A DNA stretch of 64,000 nucleotides from Anaerolineales bacterium (GTDB lineage: Bacteria; Chloroflexota; Anaerolineae; Anaerolineales; UBA11579), in NCBI GenBank assembly GCA_020059485.1, contig JAGVCA010000016.1, forward strand, positions 148,662-212,661, given 5' to 3'. Of the stretch, positions 37,326-46,136 are shown in pieces (within the stretch, counting starts at the first letter, position 1; each line of letters begins with the position of its first letter). A program made the position numbers and the translations under genes. The notes under the pieces were generated by a model. It was not told the origin of the DNA. It saw only the letters and a program-made list of their open reading frames with translations, and did no database searches.

Positions 37326-38375
37326 CTAAGAAAGCGCCCGTCGTTCTTTGATGATCTTCAAAACGCGCCCCCAACTCTTGGTGAACGCGGATTTAAACAG
37401 CTGAACCGGGCCAAAATCCTCAAACTCTTCGATCGTCAGGCCGTCTTCCAGATAGCCGCGTCTGAAGTCCGGAAGTTTTTCCATCAACTCACCGATCACT
37501 TTTTGCGGCACCGGGTTGAACAGCCGATAGACCACTGGCGGGTCCTGAGCGATCAATTTGTCGGCCGTGCCTTCCCAGTTGATCGTGACGACTACCCGGC
37601 CGCCAACCATTTCGGTGAAGTGGTGCAGGCCGCGCGCACCGCCCCCGATGAAGACACACTTATACGCTCGTTCGGTCATGATCTGGTAGACCTTGCGGGC
37701 CACCGCCAGACCGGCTTGATGGAGCACATCCGGCGAGATCTGGACATCGTTCTCCCGGACATAGTTGCCGAGGAAATCATCGTAGATGCCTGCGATATGC
37801 GACATATACATCATCGGGAAAATACCGGCTCTGCGGGCCACTCGCTCGTATGTCTCTGCCAGTGCCACCATTTGGGCCACACCAAAGATCTCGGTTGAGT
37901 TCATCGGCACATTCTGCGGGACCAGTTCCTCGATCGCTTCCAGGCCAGGCTCGGTCAGTGGGATCTTGCAGCATATGTTCGGGCTGACCTTGCGGTTATA
38001 AAGCGCCTGTCGGACAATGTCGGTGGCATCCTTATCCGCAAAGGGGTCTCCCTGGATGCTGACCAGGCCGTGCTGGCCGTGGCTTTTTTCAAACAAAGGC
38101 ATGAACTTGTCCGCCACAGGTTTGACCATCCGGGCTTGGAATTCGATGGCGGCTTCTTTGTCGTCGGCGATATCCAACAACACCTGGTCCAACACGCTGT
38201 ACGCATATTCGGTATAGTCCGGGTGGTCCAGCATTTTCTGGGTATAGGAAGGGTTGTTGGTGCAGCCCAGCGCCCCATTCTCAATGGCCAGATCAGCCTG
38301 AGGCAAGGTCGGGTTGTTGATCCAGAACATGGTTGGCGACTGTTTGCCAACTCTGATGAAATACGGTTCTTTCAT
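37326..38375 (-). CDS. Transaldolase-family class I aldolase
   Basis: 349 residues. CTNNPSYTQK near residue 40 matches the transaldolase TTNPSL motif; NICCKIPLTEPGLEAI carries the Schiff-base Lys (KIPxTxxGL); later NSTEIFGVAQM and YMSHIAGIYDD follow the family pattern. It is longer than short fructose-6-phosphate aldolases and closer in size to full transaldolases. GGAGG precedes the ATG. It sits between the sugar permeases and the PanB homologue, so it probably acts on a keto-sugar phosphate of the same pathway. Exact reaction unknown. Confidence 0.82.
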   Translation of the reverse strand: MKEPYFIRVGKQSPTMFWINNPTLPQADLAIENGALGCTNNPSYTQKMLDHPDYTEYAYSVLDQVLLDIADDKEAAIEFQARMVKPVADKFMPLFEKSHGQHGLVSIQGDPFADKDATDIVRQALYNRKVSPNICCKIPLTEPGLEAIEELVPQNVPMNSTEIFGVAQMVALAETYERVARRAGIFPMMYMSHIAGIYDDFLGNYVRENDVQISPDVLHQAGLAVARKVYQIMTERAYKCVFIGGGARGLHHFTEMVGGRVVVTINWEGTADKLIAQDPPVVYRLFNPVPQKVIGELMEKLPDFRRGYLEDGLTIEEFEDFGPVQLFKSAFTKSWGRVLKIIKERRALS

Positions 38376-38436
38376 GGTAATCCTCCAATCTGAAAAACAC
38401 GATCAGTTCTTTTAAACTTTACTGGCAATATGTTGA

Positions 38437-39297
38437 TCATCCCTTGACCGCCCCGGCTGTCATCCCCTTGACATAGTATTCCAGGAAGAAGGAATACAAC
38501 AGCGCGATCGGCACAGAACCAAGCAGCGCCGCGCCCATCAATTCTCCCCAGAAGTACACATCGGCCAGCACCAGCTGACTGACGATCCCCACTGGGAGTG
38601 TCTTGATTGATTCGGTCTGCGCCAGGGTCAGGGCGTAAACAAACTCGTTCCAGGATAAAGTGAAAGCAAACAGGCCCGCCGAGACGATCCCCGGGATCAT
38701 GATCGGCAGGATGATCATCCGCAAAGCCTGCAGCCGGGTAGCCCCATCTACCATCGCACTTTCTTCCAGTTCCTTGGGAATGCCGCGGAAATAGCCCATC
38801 AGCAGCCAGGTGCAAAAAGGGATCAGGAAGGTCGGGTATGTGATCATCAGCGCTACCTGTTTGTCGAACAAACCCAGGTTGCGGACGACATACGCCAGCG
38901 GGATGAACAGCAGCGTGGTCGGGATTAGGTAAGAGATGAAGATCACCATCCCAAGAGCCTGGACGCCGCGATAGCGCAGGCGGGCCAGCGAGTATGCCGC
39001 GATCGTCCCAATCACGATCGAGATCCCGGTCGATACAACTGCCACCAGGGTGCTGTTCTTCAGCCACTGAATGAAACGAGTCTGCTTGAGGAGATAGGTG
39101 TAGTGGTCGAGCGTCCAGCTTTCGATCATCAGCGGGTTTTTGCTGAGGTTATACAGTTCATCGTTCGGCTTGAAGGACGAGATGAACATGAAGTAAAACG
39201 GGAACAACAGGATGACGATGAAAAACAGCAAACCAAGCCAGACCGAGATCCGGCCCAGGATCTTTTGGAAGCGGTACGAATTGCGGGACTTCAGCAT
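38437..39297 (-). CDS. Sugar ABC transporter permease (MalG/UgpE type)
   Basis: 286 residues with six membrane helices and the EAA-type loop EESAMVDGATRLQALRMIIL that docks the ATPase. C-terminal SWNEFVYAL is typical of the carbohydrate uptake transporter-1 family. AGGAG precedes the ATG. It follows the partner permease by 21 bases. No ATP-binding subunit is in the operon, so a shared MsmK/UgpC-like ATPase elsewhere must serve it. Confidence 0.92.
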   Translation of the reverse strand: MLKSRNSYRFQKILGRISVWLGLLFFIVILLFPFYFMFISSFKPNDELYNLSKNPLMIESWTLDHYTYLLKQTRFIQWLKNSTLVAVVSTGISIVIGTIAAYSLARLRYRGVQALGMVIFISYLIPTTLLFIPLAYVVRNLGLFDKQVALMITYPTFLIPFCTWLLMGYFRGIPKELEESAMVDGATRLQALRMIILPIMIPGIVSAGLFAFTLSWNEFVYALTLAQTESIKTLPVGIVSQLVLADVYFWGELMGAALLGSVPIALLYSFFLEYYVKGMTAGAVKG

Positions 39298-39318
39298 GGA
39301 TACGCTCCTGGGCTTTGG

Positions 39319-40251
39319 TTACTCCTCCCGCTGCAGATAGCGCAGCAGGAAGATGACGGACACGACCAACACCGGGAACATGAACAGAGAAACCGCTGCA
39401 CCCTCGCCCAATTTACCCGCCAGGATGGCAGTCTGGTGTGTCAGGGTGGCAAACAGGTGGGTGCTGTTGATCGGGCCGCCGCGCGTTAACACATACACGA
39501 TCTGAAAGTCCGCAAAGGTTTGGACGATCGAGTACAACGTCACTACGGCCGTCACCGGCATCAGGAGCGGGAAAGTCACATTCCAAAACTGCCGCCAGGC
39601 ACCCGCCCCGTCGATCTCACTGGCCTCATACAGGTCTTCCGGGATGGTCTGCAGCCCAGCCAGCAGCGAAATCCCAAAGAACGGGATGCCGCGCCACACA
39701 TTCACCACCTGCAGTGAAAACATCGCGATGGCCGGTCTCCCCAGCCAGATGATCTTTTCCTGGATTAGGCCGGCATCCAGCAAGAGCCGGTTGAACACGC
39801 TGAAGGTGCTGTCGAACATCCACAGCCAGCCAAGCGCACTCAATGAGGTCGGGACGATCCAGGGCAGGAGCAGCAGGCCGCGGAAAAAATTCTTGAACAG
39901 CCGGACTTTATCCAGCACCAGTGCCATCAGCATGCCCAGCACCAGTTTGAAGAATACTGACCCAACAGCATAATTGAAAGTATTCAACGTGGTGCGTTGG
40001 AAAATGCTGTTTTTGAACAGGGTGATAAAGTTCTGAATGCCGATAAATCTGCCTGAGTCGGTAACGGCGATCTGCTTATCGGTGAACGACAGCCAGATCC
40101 CGACACTAAAGGGATATGCGATCAGAACGATCAGGATGAGAAGGGCTGGCGCAACCAGGGCTGGGCCTAGGACCTTTTCCTGATTGAACCACTTACTGAA
40201 CGATCGAATTGGATTCGGTCTTCGTTTGCCCTGGCTTTGTGTGATTTGCAT
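39319..40251 (-). CDS. Sugar ABC transporter permease (MalF/UgpA type)
   Basis: 310 residues: a basic N-terminus, six membrane helices and the EAA loop YEASEIDGAGAWRQFWNVTF, with FGISLLAGLQTIPEDL before it. Partner of the MalG-type permease. It begins 80 bases after the binding-protein gene, across a GC-rich hairpin. Confidence 0.92.
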   Translation of the reverse strand: MQITQSQGKRRPNPIRSFSKWFNQEKVLGPALVAPALLILIVLIAYPFSVGIWLSFTDKQIAVTDSGRFIGIQNFITLFKNSIFQRTTLNTFNYAVGSVFFKLVLGMLMALVLDKVRLFKNFFRGLLLLPWIVPTSLSALGWLWMFDSTFSVFNRLLLDAGLIQEKIIWLGRPAIAMFSLQVVNVWRGIPFFGISLLAGLQTIPEDLYEASEIDGAGAWRQFWNVTFPLLMPVTAVVTLYSIVQTFADFQIVYVLTRGGPINSTHLFATLTHQTAILAGKLGEGAAVSLFMFPVLVVSVIFLLRYLQREE

Positions 40252-40276
40252 AACTCCGGTGCCTCAGGGTGAGGTT

Positions 40277-40306
40277 GCCTTGCGGCAGGCGGGCCTGCCG
40301 CAAGGC
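40277..40306 (-). promoter_or_regulatory. Intercistronic stem-loop between sugar-binding protein and permease genes
   Basis: 14-base perfect inverted repeat (40277-40290 with 40293-40306) and no T tract. Such hairpins after a binding-protein gene protect its mRNA and lower downstream permease expression. Confidence 0.7.
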
Positions 40307-40331
40307 TGGTTGAACGTTGGGACTGGCTGGT

Positions 40332-41747
40332 TTAGCCGTAGCTTTCTTCCAGCAGCGCTTTGGCTGTGGCGACAGCTTCGTCGATGGTGGCGAGTCCGCC
40401 GGCCACACTGGCGAACATGTCAACAATCACCCACTTGGCATAGGCATCGGTGCCGCCACGGAAATTGGTGCTCGGGAATCCGGGCAGGTGTGAGACGCCA
40501 ACATTGTTCTTGAAGTGGCTCAGCTTGGGGTTGGTGTTCCACGGCATGATCACATTGTCTTTGTAGTCCTGCAGCGCCGGGAAGACGAAGCCCAGGTTCG
40601 GGGCTGCCCACGGTGAGAGCTGATCCTTCTCATTGATGTAGGTCAACAACGCTTTGGCAGCATCGATATTCTTGGAATGCCCGAAGATCGCAGAGGACAT
40701 GAACTCCGCGTACGAGACACGGCCAACCGGTCCGGCCGGGTATTCAAAGTGATCGGTGACAGTATGCAGCTCGATCTCGGTCTCTCCCTGCATGATCTTG
40801 GATTTCTGCAGGAAGGCATTCCCCCAGATGGTGGGTGCATTGTTGGTCGCAGAGATCGAACCGGCACTGAAAGCCCGGTTGTTGGCCGCATCGTCGTAGG
40901 AGAGCACCTCATCGGGCATGACCGACTTGAGCTTCAGCATGAATTCCAGGGCTGCGCGGGTCTCGGGCGAATCGATGGTGACTGTCTTGCCGTCCTCGGC
41001 GACGTCTGAACCGCCAAAGGACCACAGCAGGGAGTAGTTGAAGTCATTGGCATCACCAACGGCATGGCCCAGCGGGAAGGCCATCGGGGGCAAACCAGCA
41101 TCCTTGATGGCTTTACCGACCTCGAGCATCTCATCCCAGGTCTGGGGCAGGTTGTCAGCGGTCACGCCAACTGCCTCGAAGACATCGGTGCGGTAGCTGA
41201 CCGCATGCGGGGCATAGAAACGCGGCACGGACAGCCAACTGCCTTCAACGACACACGCTTCTGAAGCGGAGGTGTACCAGCCGCCATAACGGCTGCCCAG
41301 GTCCTCGCAAACATCGGAGACATTTACCAATTTATCGGCGAACAAATGGGCCGAACCCTGATTGATCTCGATGATATCCGGGCCAGCGCCGGTTTCGGCA
41401 GCGGTAGCAGCGATGGTCTGCAGGTCATTCATCGAAACGATGTCAACCTCGACCGGGACATTGTTCTTTGCGCCCCAGTCTTCGATGATCGCCTTAAGCA
41501 CCTCATTGCCCTGCGGGATGAATGCCGCTCGGAGCTTCATGGTCAGTTTGCCTTCAACCGACAGCGGTGCAGCTGCTGATGCGCCGGCATTGACGGCCGC
41601 GTTGTTGACCGCATTGGCGGCCGCGTTATTGGCAGCATTGTTCACTACATTGCCGCTGTTATTGGCGCCGCAGGAAGCCAGGAAAGCTGAGCTGGCGGTT
41701 ACCGCGCCCAGGCGTAAAAAGTCACGACGAGACATTTTTTTGGTCAT
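40332..41747 (-). CDS. Sugar ABC transporter substrate-binding lipoprotein
   Basis: 471 residues, SBP_bac_1 family. Signal combines a twin-Arg motif (SRRDFLRLG) and a lipobox (FLASC, Cys near residue 26), so it may be Tat-exported before lipidation. An Asn/Ala-rich linker (about 28-58) tethers the binding domain. TIAATAAETGAGPDIIEI and VPRFYAPHAVSYRTDVFE follow the carbohydrate-binding family. GGAGGAG six bases before the ATG suggests high translation. Ligand unknown; operon enzymes point to a sugar or sugar acid. Confidence 0.9.
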   Translation of the reverse strand: MTKKMSRRDFLRLGAVTASSAFLASCGANNSGNVVNNAANNAAANAVNNAAVNAGASAAAPLSVEGKLTMKLRAAFIPQGNEVLKAIIEDWGAKNNVPVEVDIVSMNDLQTIAATAAETGAGPDIIEINQGSAHLFADKLVNVSDVCEDLGSRYGGWYTSASEACVVEGSWLSVPRFYAPHAVSYRTDVFEAVGVTADNLPQTWDEMLEVGKAIKDAGLPPMAFPLGHAVGDANDFNYSLLWSFGGSDVAEDGKTVTIDSPETRAALEFMLKLKSVMPDEVLSYDDAANNRAFSAGSISATNNAPTIWGNAFLQKSKIMQGETEIELHTVTDHFEYPAGPVGRVSYAEFMSSAIFGHSKNIDAAKALLTYINEKDQLSPWAAPNLGFVFPALQDYKDNVIMPWNTNPKLSHFKNNVGVSHLPGFPSTNFRGGTDAYAKWVIVDMFASVAGGLATIDEAVATAKALLEESYG

Positions 41748-41821
41748 TTCGAACTCCTCCAGTGATTACAAGGTTTTTTGTCTTATAATTCTCTCCAGCA
41801 AGGATCTTCGGATCCTGCCGG

Positions 41822-41863
41822 ACGCACAGACCGTTCTCCGGCTCAAGGACTCGGTCTGTGCGT
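41822..41863. promoter_or_regulatory. Long hairpin between epimerase and binding-protein genes
   Basis: ACGCACAGACCG (41822-41833) pairs with CGGTCTGTGCGT (41852-41863), loop 18 bases. T-rich sequence follows only on the plus strand, where no gene ends, so on the operon strand it is an intercistronic processing or attenuation element. Confidence 0.55.
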
Positions 41864-41921
41864 TCCACATTTTTTACTCACTCGTGGCAAATCCACCTCC
41901 TTTGAAAAATCCGGTCCGTGG

Positions 41922-42896
41922 TCATTCTCCATTCAGGATCATCTGGTTTAACTTGTCGAATACAGTTATGAAATCTCCCGAGCGGACCAACAATCTCAGG
42001 CGATCCTTGCCAAATTTTTCCAGGAAGTCCAGCCCATAGCGGATTGCGCGGTAACTGGCCGAGAGGGTCTCAACCGGGTCGGTTCGGGAGGGAAAGACAT
42101 CCGAGACGATCCAGCCAACGTAACCAATCTCATCCAGCACCAGCAGCGTCTCCAGCCAGTCCCAATAATTGACCGACCCGGGGATTAGATCCCAATCAAA
42201 ATTGCGGTAGTTATCATTGATATGCACCAGGAACAGCCTGCCGGCATCCGCCGCCAGGGAGATCACCTGGGCAGGTGTTTCACCGACATACAAGGCATGC
42301 CCGGTATCGACCGTCATCCCAATATTTTCCAGTCCGATCTGCTCGCATAGATATAAAACTACCCCGGCATTCGGAACGATGACACGCACCCTTGGTTCGC
42401 TTTGCTTGTACTCGACTGCCAATCGGACTCCGGGACGGTAGTCGGCTGCCTCACCCAGACAATCGACCATCGCCCGCCAGGCAGCGGAATACGAGACTTC
42501 AAAGGGGTAATCGTGTCCATCAGAGAGTGGGCAGACTGTCACCAGGTTGTTACCCAGTTCCGCTGCCCAATCCATCCCGGTCTTGAGGTACTGCACAGCC
42601 TCTGCCCGAATGCCGGGGTCAGGAGAAGAAAGAGCTCCGAGATGGAACTTCTTTTCAGACTTGAGATTTACATTGACAGAAGAAACTCCCAGGCCGCGGG
42701 CCTGCAGCAAAGCCGTAAAACTATCGTACGTCTGGTCTTTAAAATCAAAGGGATAGACTGGCTCTATCCCTGTGGCACCTTCGATGCTGGTCACTGAATC
42801 AAGTTTCTCTTCCAGGTTTTGCGGCTGATGATAGACAGCAAAACGATCTTTCAATTGACCCAGGAAACCCAGAATGATCGAGTATCTGATCTGCAT
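41922..42896 (-). CDS. Sugar phosphate isomerase/epimerase (xylose isomerase-like TIM barrel)
   Basis: 324 residues in the AP endonuclease 2/xylose isomerase-like family. TIM-barrel strand ends carry probable metal ligands: LAVEYKQSEPR (Glu), IGMTVDTGHALYVGE (Asp, His), LFLVHINDNYR (His, Asp). It isomerises or epimerises a sugar or sugar acid; the substrate cannot be named. Starts seven bases after the GntR regulator. Confidence 0.83.
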   Translation of the reverse strand: MQIRYSIILGFLGQLKDRFAVYHQPQNLEEKLDSVTSIEGATGIEPVYPFDFKDQTYDSFTALLQARGLGVSSVNVNLKSEKKFHLGALSSPDPGIRAEAVQYLKTGMDWAAELGNNLVTVCPLSDGHDYPFEVSYSAAWRAMVDCLGEAADYRPGVRLAVEYKQSEPRVRVIVPNAGVVLYLCEQIGLENIGMTVDTGHALYVGETPAQVISLAADAGRLFLVHINDNYRNFDWDLIPGSVNYWDWLETLLVLDEIGYVGWIVSDVFPSRTDPVETLSASYRAIRYGLDFLEKFGKDRLRLLVRSGDFITVFDKLNQMILNGE

Positions 42897-42902
42897 TGGT
42901 TT

Positions 42903-43589
42903 TTAGTTCCCGTCTTTGTGATTTTGGAAGACCTCAATACAGTCACGCGCTACCCGGGCGTTGATCTCCCGGTTCAACAGCTTTAGCCCGGCAATGTCGC
43001 CTTCTTTCAACCTGGCGATGATCCGCAGATGATCGATGTGCACTGTCTGGGGGACTTCTTCCAGGATTTTGAACCGCTGGTAGAACAGCACCTGGATCTG
43101 CGCCCGCAGGCTGCGCCAATGCTTCAGCAGCAGGTCTGAACCGGATCGCTGGCAGAAAAACTCGTGGAAATCCATATCAGCCTTGGTCAGAGTATCAAAC
43201 GCCTGCAACTCGATCGCCTCGATCTGTTTGGTGATCATCCGATCCAGCCGCTCCCAATCACTATCGTCAAACAACTCCCCCTCAATGATCAGTTCAAAAG
43301 CCAGGTTTTCCAGCGAAGCGCGCAACCGGAAAATATCGACGATCTCATCCTGATCGAAGCGTTTGACAAAACAACCCTGGTTCGGGATCGCTTCGACCAG
43401 ATCTTCCTGTTCGAGCTGGCGGAGAGCCTCTCGCACCGGGCTGCGGCTGACCGACATCTGCTCAGCCAGTTCGATCTCTTTCAGATGGTCGCCAGGTTTG
43501 AGCTTGCCGGTAATAATGGCCGCGCGCAGCATTTCAAGAACGCGGGTCCTGAGGGTAGAGGAGGTAGCCTGAGAGAAGATGTTTTCCAT
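42903..43589 (-). CDS. GntR-family (FadR/FCD subfamily) transcriptional regulator
   Basis: 228 residues: winged helix-turn-helix with LRAAIITGKLKPGDHLKEIE, AEQMSVSRSPVREALRQLEQ and GCFVKR, then an all-helical FCD ligand domain with metal-type residues (DMDFHEFFCQRSG; HIDHLRIIARL). First gene of the operon and probably its autoregulated repressor. A matching palindrome lies just upstream of its start (43606-43623). Confidence 0.92.
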   Translation of the reverse strand: MENIFSQATSSTLRTRVLEMLRAAIITGKLKPGDHLKEIELAEQMSVSRSPVREALRQLEQEDLVEAIPNQGCFVKRFDQDEIVDIFRLRASLENLAFELIIEGELFDDSDWERLDRMITKQIEAIELQAFDTLTKADMDFHEFFCQRSGSDLLLKHWRSLRAQIQVLFYQRFKILEEVPQTVHIDHLRIIARLKEGDIAGLKLLNREINARVARDCIEVFQNHKDGN

Positions 43590-43605
43590 AGCAAGTCACG
43601 AATCA

Positions 43606-43623
43606 TTGTATACAAGTATACAA
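43606..43623. promoter_or_regulatory. Putative GntR operator
   Basis: TTGTATAC and GTATACAA form a perfect 8-base inverted repeat with a two-base spacer, 17 bases before the GntR start. Size and symmetry suit a FadR-type dimer; it would block transcription of the sugar operon. Confidence 0.65.
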
Positions 43624-43793
43624 GTCTACATGCATACATTCTACAGGAATTCCACGATGAAAGTCAAGTACCAATTCCGCCGGCAGTGTTTCACCCTTCA
43701 CACTCAGGTCAAGCCAGTGCTCCAGCGAGAACAAATTAAAGATGTGATTTAATTTGGGGAGTTTTTTACCCGGTCCGGAGCTTCCCGGCCGTT

Positions 43794-44528
43794 TCAGCCG
43801 AAGTCTTCCGGGGTTAGCTTCTTCTGGTCAAACAGCTCGGTGTGCAGGCCGCACTCGGTTTTACCTGTGCCAGACCACCGCCCTGCCCGCTCGGACTCGC
43901 CGGGCTGCACCGGGCGGGTACACGGCTTGCAGCCAATGCTCCGGTAGCCCTGGTCCCAAAGAGGATGCTGCGGCAGGTGATGTTCAAGATGATAAGCCTC
44001 CACATCCTCCTTGCGCCAGTTTAGCAGTGGAGCGATCCGCAGCAATCCATCGCCTTTGATCTCCAGGATCTGGGCCTGTGCCCGGTGTTCGGTCTGGTCC
44101 CGGCGGATCCCGGTGATCCAGGCCCGCATGCTGGCTGTTGCCGCCTGCATCGGCTGGACTTTGCGCAGATAGCAGCACAACTCCGGGTTGGTAGCCGGCA
44201 GATCGCGGCCATACCGCCGCAGGAACGGCTCCCAACGGTCATCCCGTCGCAGGTCGATGATGTTTAACCCCCAGTCCGCCTCCAATTCCTCCCGGAAGAG
44301 CAGCGTCTCCCAGAAATGATACCCGGTATCCAGGAACAGCACCGGGATCTGCGGGTACTGCTTGCGGGCCATATCCAGCAAGGTCATGCTGTGGGTCTGG
44401 AACGAAGAACTGACCGCCAGGTCCGGGGCAAACTCAGCCACAGCCCAACCGATGATCTCTTCTGGTGAGGCTTGCTCGAAGGATTCGGATAATTCAGCGA
44501 TCATTTTTTCGTCGTACGTACGGCTCAT
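43794..44528 (-). CDS. cysH: Assimilatory APS reductase (CysH family, 4Fe-4S type)
   Basis: 244 residues; reduces adenylyl-sulfate to sulfite. Seen: nucleotide loop SSSFQTHSMTL, LFLDTGYHFWET, TGIRRDQ, and the paired cysteines Cys118-Cys119 (LCCY) and Cys200/Cys203 (GCKPC) that bind the 4Fe-4S cluster and separate APS reductases from PAPS reductases. The catalytic Cys226 is in TECGLH. ATG 44528 is chosen because the family begins close to it, though the AGGAG is 11 bases away; the frame runs about 19 codons further up. No other sulfate-assimilation gene is nearby. Confidence 0.9.
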   Translation of the reverse strand: MSRTYDEKMIAELSESFEQASPEEIIGWAVAEFAPDLAVSSSFQTHSMTLLDMARKQYPQIPVLFLDTGYHFWETLLFREELEADWGLNIIDLRRDDRWEPFLRRYGRDLPATNPELCCYLRKVQPMQAATASMRAWITGIRRDQTEHRAQAQILEIKGDGLLRIAPLLNWRKEDVEAYHLEHHLPQHPLWDQGYRSIGCKPCTRPVQPGESERAGRWSGTGKTECGLHTELFDQKKLTPEDFG

Positions 44529-44856
44529 CTCACCGACACTCCTGAAACTTTCCCAGAGGTCGATTATACCCCCATGCCCCGGCACATGGTGTTACAAAAC
44601 CTTTGGACAAAATAGGGTTGCGGATGCTGATCTGATTCGCGCACCGGCAGATGATCGGAACTAACTTTCAGCCGACATTTCCCCGATCCAAACAGCTTAA
44701 GGATTTGTCAAGTGAATTGTTCCATAACCATGCCGAAACCAAAGCGCTGAAATTGATGGCAGGATCAATAAACCGAATATAATACAGATAGCCTTCTCAT
44801 CACAGGGGGATTGCACCCATCCCAAGCCCCCTGCAGTTACAGGCGAAGAGGGAACT
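44529..44856. other. Intergenic region between cysH and a response regulator
   Basis: About 330 bases between divergent starts. A TATAAT at 44778-44783 with TTGATG at 44753-44758 (19-base spacer) is a weak promoter candidate for the plus-strand regulator. A 7-base inverted repeat (CAGGGGG 44803-44809, CCCCCTG 44827-44833) lies in its leader. Nothing else is seen. Confidence 0.4.
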
Positions 44857-45843
44857 ATGAATGCCGATATCAATAAACCTTTTGCGATGGTCATCGAAGA
44901 TGATCGAGAAACTGTCGCTCTATTCAGGCACGTGTTGGAAATCGTCGGATACAGGACAGAAGTATGCATGGATGGCGCCCAGGCCCTGGAGCGATTAACC
45001 ACCACCCGGCCGGATATCATCCTGCTTGACCTCAATCTTCCAGGGATCCCCGGAAGAAACATCCTCAGATTTCTGGACTCTGTTGAAGAACTGCAACATA
45101 TCCCGACAGTGGTCGTGACCGGTCATTCCGAACTGGCCCAGGGGTTGGAAACCAAAACAGACCTGATCCTGATGAAACCGGTCAGCGTGGAGCAGCTCAC
45201 CAGCCTGATGGTCCGCCTGCGTCCCGCCAGTGCCGATGCAGCTATCAAAAATCCGCAAGACCTCCTGACCGGCCTGTACAGTCCAGAATTCTTTCTCGGC
45301 CGCCTGGAAAATACCATTGATCGCTGCCAGCAGGTCGATGGCAGCCTGTTTGGTATTCTGTATCTCGATATCCTGGAGTTCGACCAATATGCCGAATCAC
45401 TGGGTGAAGAAAGTGTCAATAAGCTGCTCAAAACCACCGGGAAATTTCTCCGCAGCGTGATCCGGCCGTTTGACATGGTCGCCCGCTTCGACCGCAGTAA
45501 TTTCCTGATCCAGATCGAAGACCTGCCGGTGATCGAGATCCTTCCCCGGATCGCCAGGCGCATTGCTGCCAATCTCTCCCCACAGCTGGCCGACATGATG
45601 GGTTTCTCACCCACACCTCTGATCGGAATGGCTCATTGGATCAAGGACTTCCGCCAGCCGCAGGACATGCTCATGGCGGTGGATATCGCCCTGTACTTTG
45701 CCCGACAAGCCCCGGAAAACAGCCCGGTAATGTTCGACCCGGTCCGCCACGGGCAATATCGCCACTCCAGCCGCTATGCTGCCATCCGCCGTATTTCCGT
45801 CGATGCCATGGCATCGAACACACCCAAACAACCAGAAGGGTGA
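44857..45843 (+). CDS. Response regulator with degenerate GGDEF domain
   Basis: 328 residues. Receiver domain (about 9-122) with VIEDD, phospho-acceptor Asp58 (LLDLNLPG), Thr in VVVTGHS and Lys in LMKPV. The C-terminal part (about 128-300) has the diguanylate cyclase fold (DLLTGLYSPEFFLGRLE, GILYLDILEF) but the active GGDEF loop reads RFDRSNF, so cyclase activity is unlikely. No partner kinase is adjacent. It may bind nucleotide or act by protein contact. Followed by a bidirectional terminator. Confidence 0.85.
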   Translation: MNADINKPFAMVIEDDRETVALFRHVLEIVGYRTEVCMDGAQALERLTTTRPDIILLDLNLPGIPGRNILRFLDSVEELQHIPTVVVTGHSELAQGLETKTDLILMKPVSVEQLTSLMVRLRPASADAAIKNPQDLLTGLYSPEFFLGRLENTIDRCQQVDGSLFGILYLDILEFDQYAESLGEESVNKLLKTTGKFLRSVIRPFDMVARFDRSNFLIQIEDLPVIEILPRIARRIAANLSPQLADMMGFSPTPLIGMAHWIKDFRQPQDMLMAVDIALYFARQAPENSPVMFDPVRHGQYRHSSRYAAIRRISVDAMASNTPKQPEG

Positions 45844-45878
45844 GCAGGCTCCAGCCTCGAAGGTCATTCGCAATAGAA

Positions 45879-45907
45879 AAAAGCCCGGCAGAAACAGCCG
45901 GGCTTTT
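45879..45907. terminator. Bidirectional terminator between convergent genes
   Basis: 11-base stem (45879-45889 with 45897-45907) with T runs on both strands. It ends the plus-strand response regulator and the minus-strand peptide-transport operon. Confidence 0.88.
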
Positions 45908-45926
45908 CAAATTCATCTGTCTGAAT

Positions 45927-46136
45927 TTACTCGCGGCGGCCCTTTCGGCGCTCTCCGCTAAACATCGCTGCCCCGATCACTCCCAGGATCAACCCTGCTA
46001 CAGACGAGCCATAGATCAGGAAGTTGAGGAAGAAGGTCGACTTCACATATCCCAATATGATCAGCCAGGGTCCCCCAGCCCCAAACAGAACCAGGATGAA
46101 ACCGAGCCACAGCAGACGTTTCGGAGTCGCGTTCAT
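45927..46136 (-). CDS. Small two-helix membrane protein
   Basis: 69 residues with two hydrophobic helices (LLWLGFILVLFGAGGPWLII and the stretch near 37-58) and a basic tail (GERRKGRRE). Its ATG overlaps the stop of the OppF-type ATPase by four bases, so it is translated as the last gene of the peptide-transport operon. Unknown family; possibly an accessory subunit of the transporter. Confidence 0.7.
   Translation of the reverse strand: MNATPKRLLWLGFILVLFGAGGPWLIILGYVKSTFFLNFLIYGSSVAGLILGVIGAAMFSGERRKGRRE

Noticed and set aside
41822..41863. Plus-strand Rho-independent terminator
   Set aside because: The stem has a T tract only on the plus strand, where no gene ends; on the operon strand it is internal.
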